Below are positions 18,645 through 28,462 of a stretch of DNA of 64,000 nucleotides, piece by piece; within the stretch, counting starts at the first letter, position 1, and the number at the start of each line of letters is the position of its first letter. A program made the position numbers and the translations under genes. The DNA lies in NCBI RefSeq assembly GCF_030052995.1, contig NZ_JASJPW010000001.1, forward strand, positions 1,602,001 to 1,666,000, read 5' to 3'. Source of the DNA: Gemmobacter sp. 24YEA27 (lineage in GTDB: Bacteria; Pseudomonadota; Alphaproteobacteria; Rhodobacterales; Rhodobacteraceae). The notes under the pieces were generated by a model. The model saw nothing but the letters and a program-made list of their open reading frames with translations, was not told the origin of the DNA and made no database searches.

Positions 18645-19334
18645 TCAAATCCCGTTACTGATCGCGTGTCCGGATTTATGGTCCGACAAAGGGGCGAGGC
18701 AGGTGGCGACATAAGGGCGTTTTGCCTGCCTTTGCCACCAGTTGTTCAACGCCGGAAAGGCAGCCACCGCCGCGGCTCCGTCGGGGCTGCGGGTAAAGCC
18801 TGCAAACATCGGCGCCAGATGCAGATCGGCAAGGGTCAGCGGACCGGACATCACCAGACCCTCAGCCGCGATAACGTCAAGCGCGGCCAGAACCGGCATC
18901 GCGGCGCGGAGCCCGGCCGCGGCCCGCGCCGGATCCGGCGGCTCGCCCTCGGACAGCGCAAAGACCCCCGCCCCGTAATGGTCGCGCAGCATCGGGCGAA
19001 AGCCATGCGCATCCATGATGGCGATGGCCTGGACCATTCGGGCCCGCGCCTTCGGATCCCCGGGTTGCAGGGCAGGGCCCGGGAAGCCCTCGTCAATCCA
19101 GCGGCAGATCGCCCCGGTCTCATAAAGCGTGAAATCCCCCTGGCGCAGCACCTGCACCATGCCAAACGGGGAAAGCCCCGCCGCATCAGGCGTCCGGAAC
19201 GGGTCAACTTCGGTGAAACGCACTGCCACGCCTTTTTCCGCAAGGGTCAGCCGCACGATGGCAGTGTGGATGCTGTGGCGCCAGCCGGTCAGGGTCAGGG
19301 TCAGGGTCAGGGGCAGAATCAGGGGATCACGCAT
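18645..19334 (-). CDS. glutathione S-transferase family protein
   Basis: About 229 residues from ATG 19334. The N-terminal thioredoxin-like half reads LTGWRHSIHTAIVRLTLAEKG, then SPFGMVQVLRQGDFTLYETGAICRWIDE, containing the cis-Pro-like and ET-A-I glutathione-binding region. The C-terminal helical half ends LNNWWQRQAKRPYV. Substrate unknown. The first strand is extended by an in-frame hexamer repeat coding for Leu-Thr pairs (LTLTLTLTG), where relatives have only one or two. Four 16-bp tandem repeats lie just upstream of the start. Both could vary in copy number. Confidence 0.8.
   Translation of the reverse strand: MRDPLILPLTLTLTLTGWRHSIHTAIVRLTLAEKGVAVRFTEVDPFRTPDAAGLSPFGMVQVLRQGDFTLYETGAICRWIDEGFPGPALQPGDPKARARMVQAIAIMDAHGFRPMLRDHYGAGVFALSEGEPPDPARAAAGLRAAMPVLAALDVIAAEGLVMSGPLTLADLHLAPMFAGFTRSPDGAAAVAAFPALNNWWQRQAKRPYVATCLAPLSDHKSGHAISNGI
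19287..19316. repeat. hexanucleotide tandem repeat in GST 5' coding end
   Basis: Four perfect GGTCAG units (19287-19310) plus one imperfect unit (GGGCAG, 19311-19316). They are read on the minus strand as repeated Leu-Thr codons in the glutathione transferase N-terminus. Gain or loss of a unit keeps the frame and changes the strand length by two residues. Confidence 0.85.
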
Positions 19335-19363
19335 CCGCCGATCCTCGCATGTCGCGCCCCCTC

Positions 19364-19427
19364 GTGCAAAATCTCCGCCGCGCAAAATCTCCGCCGCACA
19401 AAAGCCCCGCCGCGCAAAATCCTGCGC
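19364..19427. repeat. four 16-bp tandem repeats in GST leader
   Basis: Units at 19364-19379, 19380-19395, 19396-19411 and 19412-19427 follow the pattern GCGCAAAATCTCCGCC with small variations; the first two differ at one base. They sit 30-93 bases upstream of the glutathione transferase start and could form a promoter-spacing or RNA-structure element. Confidence 0.85.
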
Positions 19428-19640
19428 ACAGATCCCCCGCATTCCCGTTTACAAAGCGCCACTGTCGTTTTATCAGACAGGCATGACCATGAATGCGAAA
19501 CAGCTTATTCATTCGCGACGCCGCTGAGGCGTTGGTCCCGGCTTGCCCGCCGGTCATTCAGGGCAATCCCCCGCATATCCCGACAGAGCTGTATCTGTCT
19601 GTCCACGGATCCGTCACCACGCTGGAATAGAATCCGCATG

Positions 19641-19669
19641 TTGACACCCCCATTGCCCCGGCTTTACGC
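19641..19669 (+). promoter_or_regulatory. candidate promoter for argD
   Basis: TTGACA at 19641-19646 and TTACGC at 19664-19669 with 17-base spacing, about 30 bases before the argD ATG. The -35 box is perfect and the -10 weak. Confidence 0.4.
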
Positions 19670-19698
19670 CTTTGGCTTCCATTCCTGAGGGAAATTCC

Positions 19699-20874
19699 AT
19701 GATCACGCCCGTGCTTCCCACCTATAACCGTGCGCCCCTTGCCTTTGTCAAAGGTCAGGGCAGCTGGCTGGAGGCGAGCGACGGCCGCCGATATCTGGAC
19801 CTCGGCGCCGGGATCGCGGTGAATGCGCTTGGCCATGCCGCGCCCGAGCTGGTGGCCGCGCTGACGGAACAGGCGGGGCGGCTCTGGCATGTTTCGAATG
19901 TCTACACGATCCCGGAACAGGAAAAGCTGGCAGAGCTGCTGGTCGACCGGACCTTTGCCGACACCGTCTTCTTCACCAATTCCGGGACGGAAGCCGCCGA
20001 GCTTGCGATCAAAATGGCGCGGAAATTCCATTACGAGAATGGCCAGCCGGAGCGGACCGGCTTCATCGCTTTTGAAGGCGCTTTCCACGGCCGCTCCACC
20101 GGTGCTATCGCGCTTTCAGGGGCGGAAAAAATGGTCAAGGGCTATGGCCCGCTGATGGAGGGTTTCCAGCAGCTGGCCTGGAATGATGCCGACGCGATCC
20201 GCGCCGCCATTACCGGCCAGACCTGCGCCGTGATCATCGAGCCGATCCAGGGCGAGGGCGGCATCCGCCCGATGCCCGATGCGCTTTTGCAGGAAATCCG
20301 GGCACTTTGCGACAAGACCGGCACGCTTCTGATCCTCGACGAGGTGCAATGCGGTATGGGCCGCACCGGACGGCTTTTCGCGCATGAATGGAAGGGCGTC
20401 ACGCCCGATATCATGATGGTCGCCAAAGGCATCGGCGGCGGCTTCCCGCTGGGGGCGGTGCTGGCCACGGAACGTGCCGCCAAAGGCATGGTCGCAGGCA
20501 CCCATGGCTCGACCTATGGCGGCAACCCGCTGGCCTGTGCGGTGGGCGCAAAACTCACCGAAATCATCTCCGACCCCGCCTTTCTTGCCGAGGTCGCGCG
20601 CAAATCGGCGCTTTTGCGTCAGGGGCTCGAATCCCTAGTCGCGCGCCATGCGGATATTTTCACCGAAGTCCGCGGTGAGGGCCTGATGCTGGGCCTGAAA
20701 TGCATCCCCGCGCCAGGCGATGTGGTCACTGCAGGCTACCAGGCCGGCCTCCTGACGGTCGCCGCAGCCGATAATGTCCTGCGCCTGCTCCCGGCGCTCA
20801 ATATTCCCGATGCAGACATCACCGAGGCCCTTACCCGCCTCGACCAGGTGGCGACCAGTCTGAAGGCCGCCTGA
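19699..20874 (+). CDS. argD: acetylornithine aminotransferase
   Basis: PLP-dependent class III aminotransferase of arginine biosynthesis. ATG 19699 follows GAGGGAAA and gives 391 residues. Conserved blocks are FFTNSGTEAAELAIKMARK, FEGAFHGRSTGAIALSG, LILDEVQCGMGRTG and VAKGIGGGFPLGA, whose Lys carries PLP. It can also act on succinyl-diaminopimelate in many bacteria. It is followed at 75 bases by argF, so the two are a probable arginine operon. Confidence 0.94.
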   Translation: MITPVLPTYNRAPLAFVKGQGSWLEASDGRRYLDLGAGIAVNALGHAAPELVAALTEQAGRLWHVSNVYTIPEQEKLAELLVDRTFADTVFFTNSGTEAAELAIKMARKFHYENGQPERTGFIAFEGAFHGRSTGAIALSGAEKMVKGYGPLMEGFQQLAWNDADAIRAAITGQTCAVIIEPIQGEGGIRPMPDALLQEIRALCDKTGTLLILDEVQCGMGRTGRLFAHEWKGVTPDIMMVAKGIGGGFPLGAVLATERAAKGMVAGTHGSTYGGNPLACAVGAKLTEIISDPAFLAEVARKSALLRQGLESLVARHADIFTEVRGEGLMLGLKCIPAPGDVVTAGYQAGLLTVAAADNVLRLLPALNIPDADITEALTRLDQVATSLKAA

Positions 20875-20903
20875 TTTCATCTGTCCTTAAATATCCCGGG
20901 GGT
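20875..20903. repeat. dispersed intergenic repeat, half copy
   Basis: A 29-base stretch (tttcatctgtcc ... cccgggggt) is identical to 60110-60138. Here only one arm is present, in the argD-argF gap, directly after the argD stop. Confidence 0.75.
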
Positions 20904-20949
20904 GCGGGGGCTGGCCCCCGCTGCCCGACCTGTCAAAAAGCGAACCGAA

Positions 20950-21876
20950 ATGAAACATTTCCTCGATATCCACACCACTTCGACCGATGATCTCCGGGCG
21001 ATGATGGACCAGGCACATGCGATGAAGGCCGCCCGCAAGGATCGCCCGAAAGGCACGCCTGATGATGACCAGCCGCTGAAAGGCCGCATGGTCGCGCTGA
21101 TCTTTGAAAAACCCTCGACCCGTACCCGCGTTTCCTTCGATGTCGGCGCCCGCCAGCTCGGGGCCGAGACCATGGTGCTTTCCGGCAAGGAAATGCAGCT
21201 CGGCCACGGCGAGACCATTGCCGATACCGCCAAGGTGCTCTCGCGCTATGTCGACCTGATCATGATCCGCACCTTCGAGGAAGACACGCTTCTCGAGATG
21301 GCGGAACATGCCACGGTGCCGGTGATCAACGGGCTGACAAACCGCACCCATCCCTGCCAGATCCTCGCTGATATCCAGACCTATGAAGAACATCGCGGTC
21401 CGATCAGGGGCCGCAAGGTGGTCTGGGCCGGCGACGGCAACAATGTCTGTGCAAGCTTTCTGCATGCGGCCGGGCAGTTTGGCTTTGACTTCACCTTCAC
21501 CGGGCCGGAAACGCTTGATCCCGAAGGAAAATGGCTGGATTTCGCGCGCTCGAAAGGCTCAAAAGTCACCATCCAGCGCGATCCCTTCACCGCGATTGAG
21601 GGCGCCGATCTGGTGGTCACCGACACCTGGGTCTCGATGCATGACCCGGAATCCGCGCGCGAACGCCGCCATAACCAGCTGCGCCCCTATCAGGTCAATG
21701 AACAGCTGATGAGCCGCGCCAAACCCGACGCGCTCTTCATGCATTGCCTGCCGGCGCACCGCAATGACGAGGCGACCAGCGCCGTGATGGACGGGCCGCA
21801 TTCGGTGATTTTCGACGAGGCCGAGAACCGGCTCCACGCGCAAAAGGCGGTGATGCGCTGGTGCCTCGGGGTCTGA
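20950..21876 (+). CDS. argF: ornithine carbamoyltransferase
   Basis: Converts ornithine and carbamoyl phosphate to citrulline. A protein of 308 residues from ATG 20950. The carbamoyl-phosphate site [13 protein letters not shown], the HPCQILAD block and the ornithine loop HCLPAHR are all intact. It is second gene of the argD-argF pair. Confidence 0.96.
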   Translation: MKHFLDIHTTSTDDLRAMMDQAHAMKAARKDRPKGTPDDDQPLKGRMVALIFEKPSTRTRVSFDVGARQLGAETMVLSGKEMQLGHGETIADTAKVLSRYVDLIMIRTFEEDTLLEMAEHATVPVINGLTNRTHPCQILADIQTYEEHRGPIRGRKVVWAGDGNNVCASFLHAAGQFGFDFTFTGPETLDPEGKWLDFARSKGSKVTIQRDPFTAIEGADLVVTDTWVSMHDPESARERRHNQLRPYQVNEQLMSRAKPDALFMHCLPAHRNDEATSAVMDGPHSVIFDEAENRLHAQKAVMRWCLGV

Positions 21877-21896
21877 AACTCCGGTCTGCGGGCGGT

Positions 21897-23083
21897 TCAC
21901 ACCACCTGGCGATCATCGGCGCTGGCGGTTCGGTTGGCCAGCGCCGCAAGGCCGAAGATCATCACAGCGAGGCCGCCGAAGGTGACGCGATGGCCGAAAT
22001 GCTCGGCCAGCCAGCCGATCGAGGCGGGCGCCATCAGGATGCCCGCATAGCCCACCATCGTCACCACTGACAAAGCCGCGCCAGCACGCTGGCCGGGGTA
22101 ATTGCCGGCGGCAGAAAAGATCACCGGCACCAGATTGGCACAGCCGAGCCCTGAAATGGCAAAGCCGAAGATCGCAATCCAGGAGCCGGGCGCTGCGGCG
22201 GCCAGCGCCATCCCGACCCCGGCAATCAGACCCGAGACAAAGAAGATCCGCACGCCGCCAAAGATATTCCTGAGCCGGTCGCCAAGAAAGCGGGTGATCG
22301 CCATGGTCGCCGCGAAAAACGCAAATCCAAGGCCTGCGGTGAACTCATCGGCTCCAAAGGCTTCGCCAAGATAAAGCGCGCCCCAGTCCAGGATGGATCC
22401 TTCCGGTACAAAAGCCATCAGCGCCATCAGGCCAAGGATCCAGATGCCGGGATCTTTCGGCAGGAAGCTGTCCTTCACTGCGGCAGCAGTCCCCGGCTGG
22501 GGCGCCCCTTCGGGCGGGTCACCGCGCAGGAAGGGCATCGCGACCAGAACCAGCGCGGCAATCGCCGCTGCAGCCACCAGGGACTGGGTCTCAGCCGAGG
22601 TTTTCGAGATGATCCATGCCCCGAGCGTGCCGGCGGTAAAGCCTCCAAGGCTCCAGAACCCGTGCAGCGATGACATCACCGCCCGCCCAAGCCGCCGTTC
22701 GATCTCGACCGCATTGGAATTCGCAAGCACATCGAGAAGGCCCATCATCAGGCCAAAGATCACCATCGCCAGCGCGAGCAGCGGCAGTGAGGGCGCGTAA
22801 ACCACCAGCGGCAGCACCGGCGCCTGGGCCAGCGCCGCGAGGCGGAGCAAAGGCAGCGTGCCATATTTCTGGATCGCCTTGCCCGCGACCAGCATCGCAA
22901 GCATCGCCCCCACCCCAAGCCCCAGGATCAGCAGGCCCAGCACCGCCTTGTCGATGCCGTGCTTTGGCAACAAAAGCGGGATCTGGGGGCCCAGGCGCCC
23001 ACCAGCATACCGCCGCCGGCAAACATCGCGGCCAGCGCCCAGCGGGCGCGTGTCGCTTCCTGGCGGGTCATGGTGAGGCTCAT
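21897..23083 (-). CDS. MFS transporter, one-base frameshift
   Basis: An inner-membrane permease of about 395 residues and 12 predicted helices. The N-terminal frame from ATG 23083 (GGAGG upstream) reads MSLTMTRQEATRARWALAAM and GGGMLVGAWAP. The rest continues QIPLLLPKHGIDKAVLGLLI once a G is added to the G5 run at 22985-22989. Helices such as GLGVGAMLAMLVAG, LALAMVIFGLMMGLLDVLAN and FGFAISGLGCANLVPVIF are clear. The pattern fits the FucP/YbjJ-like branch of MFS. Substrate unknown. The gene faces argF tail to tail. Confidence 0.8.
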
Positions 23084-23146
23084 GGCTGTCGTTCCTCCGT
23101 TAGCGCCAGCATCCCTATCCTGGGCTACTGACGGCGGGAAGGGGGA

Positions 23147-25561
23147 TCAGCTGCGGGGTTTGGCGCGCAAGGTAGGCTCTGCCTCGCGCGGGTCTTCAGG
23201 CCAGGGGTGCTTCGGATATTGCCCGCGCATATCCTTTCTGACATCGGCGTAAGACGAGGCCCAGAAACCCGGCAGATCCAGCGTCACCTGCACCGGACGG
23301 CGCGCGGGCGACAGAAGCGTGATGCGCAAGGGCAGCCGGTTCTGGCCGACCACCGGATGGCGGCTGACGCCGAACATTTCCTGCAAACGGACCTCGATCG
23401 CGGGGTGGTCGCCGTCATAATCGATCGGCACCTCGCGGCCCAGAGGCGTGGTGAAATGGGCGGGCGCAAGGCGGTTCACCTCTGCCATGTGGTCCCAGCC
23501 GATATGGGCTTTCAGGGGCTCGATCAGATCCAGGGCCTTCAGGTCAGACAGGCTGCGGGCGCGGGTCAGATGCGGCAGGAGCCAGTCTTCGGCGCTGGCC
23601 AGCAGCGCCTCGTCGCTGACCTCGGGCCAGGTCTCGTCACGGGTCAGGCGGATACGGGCGCGCAGCCGCGCGGCGGCGGGCGACCAGAAGAGCCCGCTTT
23701 CGCGCAGACCGTCGAGCGCCGCACGGGCGAGCGCCGCGGCGGGCGCGTCAGGCCAGGGGCGCTCGGCCAGCACCAGCGCGCCAAAGCGTTCGCGTTTCAG
23801 CGCCTGGACGCGGTTTTCACGGCTGTTCCAGATCACCTCATCGGACCATGTGATCGCCGGGCCATGGATCTCGCGCAGCTCTTCCTCGCTGATGGCCAGC
23901 CCAAGGCGCAGCGTGGCCTCGCGCAGATCGCCATCGAGGTCGGTTGCAATGATCAGCCGTTCTTTGGCCAGCGCAGTGCCGGTCCCGACGATCGCGCCCT
24001 TGCCATTGGCCAGAAGGTAGCGTGGCGCGTCCCCCCTGCGCCGGAGCCCGATGCGGTCAGGCCAGGCCAGCGCCGCCCATTGCGCGACCGAAAGCCCGGG
24101 GCGCGCGCCCTCAGGCACCGCGCGCGCGAGGCGCTTCGCCTCCTGGCGGATCCGTTCGATCACCGCGCGACTGGCGGTTTCGGGCGGGCGTTCAATGGCT
24201 TTGAGGCGCAGCATCAGATCGGGCCCGGCGCCGCGCATCGGGTCGCGCTCTTCCGCCAGCGCCGCGAGACGCGCGGCATCGGGCCCGGCGATCATCAGCA
24301 TATGGCCAAGGCGGGGATGCAGCGGCAGGCGCGAGAGCCGGCGCCCGTGAGCGGTGATTGAACCCGCCCCGTCCAGCGCCCCGAGCGTGATCAGAAGATC
24401 GCGTGCCTCGCGCAGGGTCGCGGGATGCGGCGGCGTGAGAAACGGCAGATCATCCGATCCCCATTCCGCCAGTTCCAGCGCGAGCGCGGTCAGATCGGCC
24501 GAAGCGATCTCGGGAGGCGGGAAGGCCAGAAGCCCGCCTTCCTCGCCTTTGGTCCAGAGCCGGTAACAGACACCCGCCGCGACACGGCCCGCACGGCCGC
24601 GGCGTTGTTCGGCCTCGGCGCGGGTGACGCGCTCGGTCACCAGCCGCGACATGCCCGAGGCCGGGTCGAACCGTGCGCGGCGCGCGCGGCCACCATCGAT
24701 CACCACACGGATGTCAGGCAAAGTCAGCGAGGTTTCCGCAATCGAGGTCGCCAGCACGACGCGCCTGAGACCTTCGACCGGCGCAAGTGCTGCGCGCTGC
24801 GCCTGGAAATCCATTGCGCCAAACAGCGGGCGCAATGCGATCCCGGGAATGTCCTGCAGTCGCGCCTCAACCCTCCGGATCTCGCCTTCTCCGGGCAGGA
24901 AGGCCAGCAGACCGCCTTCGGTGGTTTCTTCCAGCGCCTGGGCGATCAGCCCGGCCATGGCGGCATCAAACCGCATCGAGGCATCAACCGGGCGCGGCAG
25001 CCAGCGGGTCTCGACAGGAAAGGCGCGGCCCTCTGCCGTGATCATCGGCGCATCACTCATCAGGGCCGCAACCGGGCCCGCATCAAGCGTCGCCGACATG
25101 ACCAGCAGCGCCAGATCGGGGCGCAATGCCGCACGGACTTCCAGCGCCAGCGCAAGGCCGAAATCGGCATGGAGCGAGCGTTCGTGGAATTCATCAAAGA
25201 TGATGCAGGAGATCCCCGGCAGTTCGGGGTCAGACTGGATCATCCGGGTCAGAATGCCCTCGGTCACCACCTCGATCCGGGTGGCGCCCGAGACCTTCGC
25301 CTCGCCCCGGATGCGGTAGCCGACGGTTTCGCCGGTCTTTTCGCCAAGGGTTTCCGCCATACGCTCGGCACTGGCGCGGGCGGCAAGGCGGCGCGGTTCC
25401 AGCATCAGGATTTTTTGCGCGAACAGCCCTGATTTCAGCAGGTCGAGCGGCACAAGCGTGGTCTTGCCGGCCCCTGGCGGGGCCTGCAGAACGGCACGCC
25501 CCGCGCGGGCCAGCGCCGCACGCAGGTCAGGCAGAATCTCGGTGACGGGAAGCTGTTCCAT
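23147..25561 (-). CDS. hrpB: ATP-dependent helicase HrpB
   Basis: DEAH-box RNA helicase of 804 residues, the normal HrpB length. Walker A is APPGAGKTTLVPLDLL, motif II is IIFDEFHERSLHAD, motif III is VMSATLD, motifs IV-V are VLATSIAETSLTLPDI, and motif VI is QRRGRAGRVAAGVCYRLW. The C-terminal HrpB domain (MFGVSRHPVVGQ, PVQVTLDLPGFW) is complete. Its cellular role is poorly defined. It ends the stretch before the amine cluster and lies on the same strand as dmmC, with a 90-base gap. Confidence 0.94.
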   Translation of the reverse strand: MEQLPVTEILPDLRAALARAGRAVLQAPPGAGKTTLVPLDLLKSGLFAQKILMLEPRRLAARASAERMAETLGEKTGETVGYRIRGEAKVSGATRIEVVTEGILTRMIQSDPELPGISCIIFDEFHERSLHADFGLALALEVRAALRPDLALLVMSATLDAGPVAALMSDAPMITAEGRAFPVETRWLPRPVDASMRFDAAMAGLIAQALEETTEGGLLAFLPGEGEIRRVEARLQDIPGIALRPLFGAMDFQAQRAALAPVEGLRRVVLATSIAETSLTLPDIRVVIDGGRARRARFDPASGMSRLVTERVTRAEAEQRRGRAGRVAAGVCYRLWTKGEEGGLLAFPPPEIASADLTALALELAEWGSDDLPFLTPPHPATLREARDLLITLGALDGAGSITAHGRRLSRLPLHPRLGHMLMIAGPDAARLAALAEERDPMRGAGPDLMLRLKAIERPPETASRAVIERIRQEAKRLARAVPEGARPGLSVAQWAALAWPDRIGLRRRGDAPRYLLANGKGAIVGTGTALAKERLIIATDLDGDLREATLRLGLAISEEELREIHGPAITWSDEVIWNSRENRVQALKRERFGALVLAERPWPDAPAAALARAALDGLRESGLFWSPAAARLRARIRLTRDETWPEVSDEALLASAEDWLLPHLTRARSLSDLKALDLIEPLKAHIGWDHMAEVNRLAPAHFTTPLGREVPIDYDGDHPAIEVRLQEMFGVSRHPVVGQNRLPLRITLLSPARRPVQVTLDLPGFWASSYADVRKDMRGQYPKHPWPEDPREAEPTLRAKPRS

Positions 25562-25654
25562 ACCTGCTATATGGCAAGCCCGGTGCGGATAAGCCAGCGC
25601 CGCCCGGGGGAGGGGCGGCGCGGGGTCATTCTCGTCTCCGGGTCAGTCTCAGGA

Positions 25655-26719
25655 TCAGTCTTCTGGCCACCAGCCGGGCGAGGTTGGCGCGCCATCATCA
25701 TATTTCGCCAGATAGTCGAGGATCATCGGCTTGTTGCGGATGAAGCCCTTATAGGTCGCCAGCTCATCGGGCACGGTTTTGATCACCCGGTGGAAACGCC
25801 GCGCCCATTTCGGCTTGGTGACCAGATCATCCAGGCTGATCAGGTAGCAGCGGATCGGGAAAACAATCGCATTCGAGCGCGGCAGCCGGATCAGTGTCTG
25901 CAATTCCACCCGCAGATGCTGGCGTTTACCGATGGTCTCGGGCGTCATGGTGGTCTTTGACGGGCCCCATTTATGGTAATTCTCTGGGCTGGTATCCAGC
26001 AGCGGATCTACCGTCATCGTCCAGTTGAACCGCCGCACCGGCGCCCCATACTGTAGCGCGAGCAGGAATTTCAGCGCCCGGTCAAAGATCCCCATCTGAT
26101 GGGCCAGCGGCACAGGCGCATGCCATTCGTGGAAATTCATCCCGATGTCGAAATCGAGGCTCCAGTCGGCCTGGCTGGTCACCATGCCGGCTTCGATCCA
26201 GAGATTGTCGTCGCGCTGATCCTGCAGCGTGAAATCGCCCTGGGCCTGGCGGGTGATATATTCAAACGGCCCCATCGGCAGGGTCGATTCGTCCAGGAAG
26301 GTGAACTTCTGGTCGATCCCCAGCGGACGGTTGACCCAGTGCCACTTGTTCCCGTCTTTCGTCAGCGAGAACCACTGGGGATATTCCTCCGAGAACTTCT
26401 CCATGATCAGCTCAAGGAGATCCCAGCCTGCCAGCGTCATATGTGGCAGTGACTGGCAGCGCAGCGGATCCTGCTCCAGCACCCGGGCGCGGTCCCGCAT
26501 TTCCGAGACGTAATGCTCGTCCACGTCAAAGTAATGTTCAAAGATCGAGCCGGGTCGACCTGCGACATGGGGCTCCATATTCACCGAATACATGTAGTCG
26601 TCTTCGGGGAAGGGGAAGGGGAAACGGTTCACCGCATGGGGCGAATTGCGATAGGTGTAATCGCCGAAAAAGCTCTCGTCGCGGAAGAACGGGTCTTTGA
26701 ACGCATCATCAAGGCTCAT
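25655..26719 (-). CDS. dmmC: dimethylamine monooxygenase, heme-dependent N-demethylase subunit (DUF3445)
   Basis: A protein of 354 residues matching the DUF3445/heme-dependent oxidative N-demethylase alpha-subunit family. Recognisable stretches are HYVSEMRDRARVLEQDP, LELIMEKFSEEYPQWF, WMTVDPLLDT-like (NWTMTVDPLLDTS) and LRVELQTLIRLPRSNA. It is the catalytic core that oxidatively demethylates dimethylamine to methylamine and formaldehyde. It is the last gene of the dmmD-dmmA-dmmB-dmmC operon (10 bases after dmmB), the order described for Ruegeria-type dmmDABC. The letter assigned to each subunit follows that order and is less certain than the family. Confidence 0.85.
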   Translation of the reverse strand: MSLDDAFKDPFFRDESFFGDYTYRNSPHAVNRFPFPFPEDDYMYSVNMEPHVAGRPGSIFEHYFDVDEHYVSEMRDRARVLEQDPLRCQSLPHMTLAGWDLLELIMEKFSEEYPQWFSLTKDGNKWHWVNRPLGIDQKFTFLDESTLPMGPFEYITRQAQGDFTLQDQRDDNLWIEAGMVTSQADWSLDFDIGMNFHEWHAPVPLAHQMGIFDRALKFLLALQYGAPVRRFNWTMTVDPLLDTSPENYHKWGPSKTTMTPETIGKRQHLRVELQTLIRLPRSNAIVFPIRCYLISLDDLVTKPKWARRFHRVIKTVPDELATYKGFIRNKPMILDYLAKYDDGAPTSPGWWPED

Positions 26720-26729
26720 CGCATCCTCC

Positions 26730-27692
26730 TCAGAGTTCGATCACCAGGCGCTCGCCTTTGAAACGCGAGACGCAGGGCATGATATGGGATTTCGCGGCTT
26801 TCTGTTCGTCAGAAAGCCAGTGATCATAATTCAGGATCTCGCCCTCGACGGCGTTGACCTTGCATTCGCATTGGCCACAGGCGCCGCCACGGCAGAGATA
26901 GGGGGCATCGACGCCGGCGGCTTCCAGCGCCTCAAGCATCGACTGGGTCGGGCCGACATTGACGGTGATATTTGACTTTGACAGCTCGACCTTAAACGCC
27001 TCGCCCACCGGGGGTGCCAGGAATTCTTCGGAATGGAGCGCGCCTTTCGGCCAGCCCATCTTTTCAGCGGTCGAAAGCACCCAGCCGATCATCCCCTTGG
27101 GGCCGCACACATAGAGATGCGTGCCAAGGGGCTGCGTTTTCAACAGGGTCGCGAGGTCGATCGCCTGTTTTTCCAGGTCGTAATAGGGATGAACCCGATC
27201 GCCGTAACGGGCGGAGAGCTCTTTCATATAGGCGCCCAGCTCGCGGTCACGCATGGCGTAATGCAGCTCGAACTTATGGCCGAGCGTGTCCAGCTGCGCC
27301 ATCTGCGCGATGAAGGGGGTGATGCCGATGCCACCTGCGATCAGCAGATGTTTCTTCGCGCGCAGGTCCAGCCCGAAGAGGTTCACCGGCTGCGAGATCA
27401 CCATCTTCATGCCGGGCTTCACGCCAGAATGCATGAACAAAGATCCGCCACGCCCGGTCTCGTCGCGGCGCACGGAAATCTCATAGCCCGAGCTGTCCGA
27501 CGGGTCCGACATCAGCGAATAGGCGTTCAGACGGCGGGTGCCATTGTCATCCATCTCGACGACGGTATGGGCGCCGCCCGAGAAACCCGGCATCAGCCCG
27601 CCATCTTCGCGCACGAAACGGAAGCGTTTGATCAGGCTGTTGACCTCGACCACTTCGGTCACGATCACGGGCAATCTGGTCGAGCCGCTCAT
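26730..27692 (-). CDS. dmmB: dimethylamine monooxygenase reductase subunit
   Basis: PDR/VanB-type oxidoreductase, about 320 residues. An N-terminal flavin-binding barrel (RRLNAYSLMSDPSD, the RxYS-like flavin motif) is followed by the NAD(P)-binding part (LLIAGGIGITPFIAQ, HLYVCGPKGMIGWV) and a C-terminal plant-type [2Fe-2S] ferredoxin with cysteines in CRGGACGQCECKV and a fourth in IMPCVSR. It passes electrons from NAD(P)H to the heme subunit. Start ATG 27692 overlaps the dmmA stop (ATGA), so the subunits are translationally coupled. Confidence 0.88.
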   Translation of the reverse strand: MSGSTRLPVIVTEVVEVNSLIKRFRFVREDGGLMPGFSGGAHTVVEMDDNGTRRLNAYSLMSDPSDSSGYEISVRRDETGRGGSLFMHSGVKPGMKMVISQPVNLFGLDLRAKKHLLIAGGIGITPFIAQMAQLDTLGHKFELHYAMRDRELGAYMKELSARYGDRVHPYYDLEKQAIDLATLLKTQPLGTHLYVCGPKGMIGWVLSTAEKMGWPKGALHSEEFLAPPVGEAFKVELSKSNITVNVGPTQSMLEALEAAGVDAPYLCRGGACGQCECKVNAVEGEILNYDHWLSDEQKAAKSHIMPCVSRFKGERLVIEL

Positions 27693-28297
27693 TTGAAACG
27701 CTCCTCGGAGGCGGGCACTTCGCCGGGGTCTTCCGCGTCGATACAGACACCCTGGAAGGCGGCGAGGCGGCGCGAATAATGGTCGCGCACGAAGAGGTTG
27801 AGCCCGCAATGCGAGCAGACAAACGGGTCAAGCGTCACGTTTTCGGTGATGCCTTTGCAATGGACGCATTGCACGCGCCGCGCGAGTGAGCCGCGCTGCT
27901 CGGTCTGGAGCGCATCATGCGGCAGACCGGCGGCAATCGCGTCGCGCTGGACCTGGCCGATCAGCCCCTCGGTGCCGGCGGCGTAAAGCTGCAGACCCAT
28001 ATGCGCGTCGCCCAGCACCTTGCGGATGCGCTGCGAGGCCGAGGCATAGCTGGGCGCGGCGTGGAAGACCTGCGCGCCGAGCTCCGAGACCATCGTGGTC
28101 AGATCGGTGCCATTGGTGCCGGGAATATAGACGATATGGGTCGTGGATTTCAGATCCGGCGCGGCAGTCAGAAGCGCGGCGACAGCCTCGCCCCCTTCGC
28201 CATCGGCCACAATGAAATGCGAGGAACCCTGCCGTGGAACAAGGCGGCCATAGAGCGGCCGGGATCTCATGATGTCATTTGCTTGCGTTTGCGACAT
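27689..28297 (-). CDS. dmmA: dimethylamine monooxygenase subunit DmmA
   Basis: A protein of 202 residues. The N-terminal alpha/beta part (STTHIVYIPGTNGTDLTTMV, HMGLQLYAAGTEGLIGQV) resembles a ferredoxin-reductase NAD-type fold. The C-terminal part is a zinc-ribbon-like module with CVHCKGITENVTLDPFVCSH (CxxC ... CxxC) and the conserved RDHYSRRLAAFQGV. This C-terminal module marks DmmA-family proteins in dimethylamine monooxygenases. ATG 28297 is preceded by AGAAGAA. Its biochemical role in the complex is not settled; the call rests on the module and the operon order. Confidence 0.8.
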   Translation of the reverse strand: MSQTQANDIMRSRPLYGRLVPRQGSSHFIVADGEGGEAVAALLTAAPDLKSTTHIVYIPGTNGTDLTTMVSELGAQVFHAAPSYASASQRIRKVLGDAHMGLQLYAAGTEGLIGQVQRDAIAAGLPHDALQTEQRGSLARRVQCVHCKGITENVTLDPFVCSHCGLNLFVRDHYSRRLAAFQGVCIDAEDPGEVPASEERFK

Positions 28298-28462
28298 TCT
28301 TCTTCTTTCGCTCTGGCATGATGCACCCGCGAGGGCCGGCGCATCGGCTTCATGTCTCTTCCTCACCCCAAAGCCTCTGACGGGCCTTCCTCCCTGGAGG
28401 GTGATGAACCTCCCCGCCACAAAACTGCGCGGCGGGGAGGGGAACAGACAGGGCTGAACCTG

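Noticed and set aside
19483..19527. 14-codon open frame (MTMNAKQLIHSRRR) upstream of argD as a possible leader peptide
   Set aside because: No terminator/antiterminator pair or Arg-codon run of the kind expected for attenuation of argD, and the ribosome site is weak.
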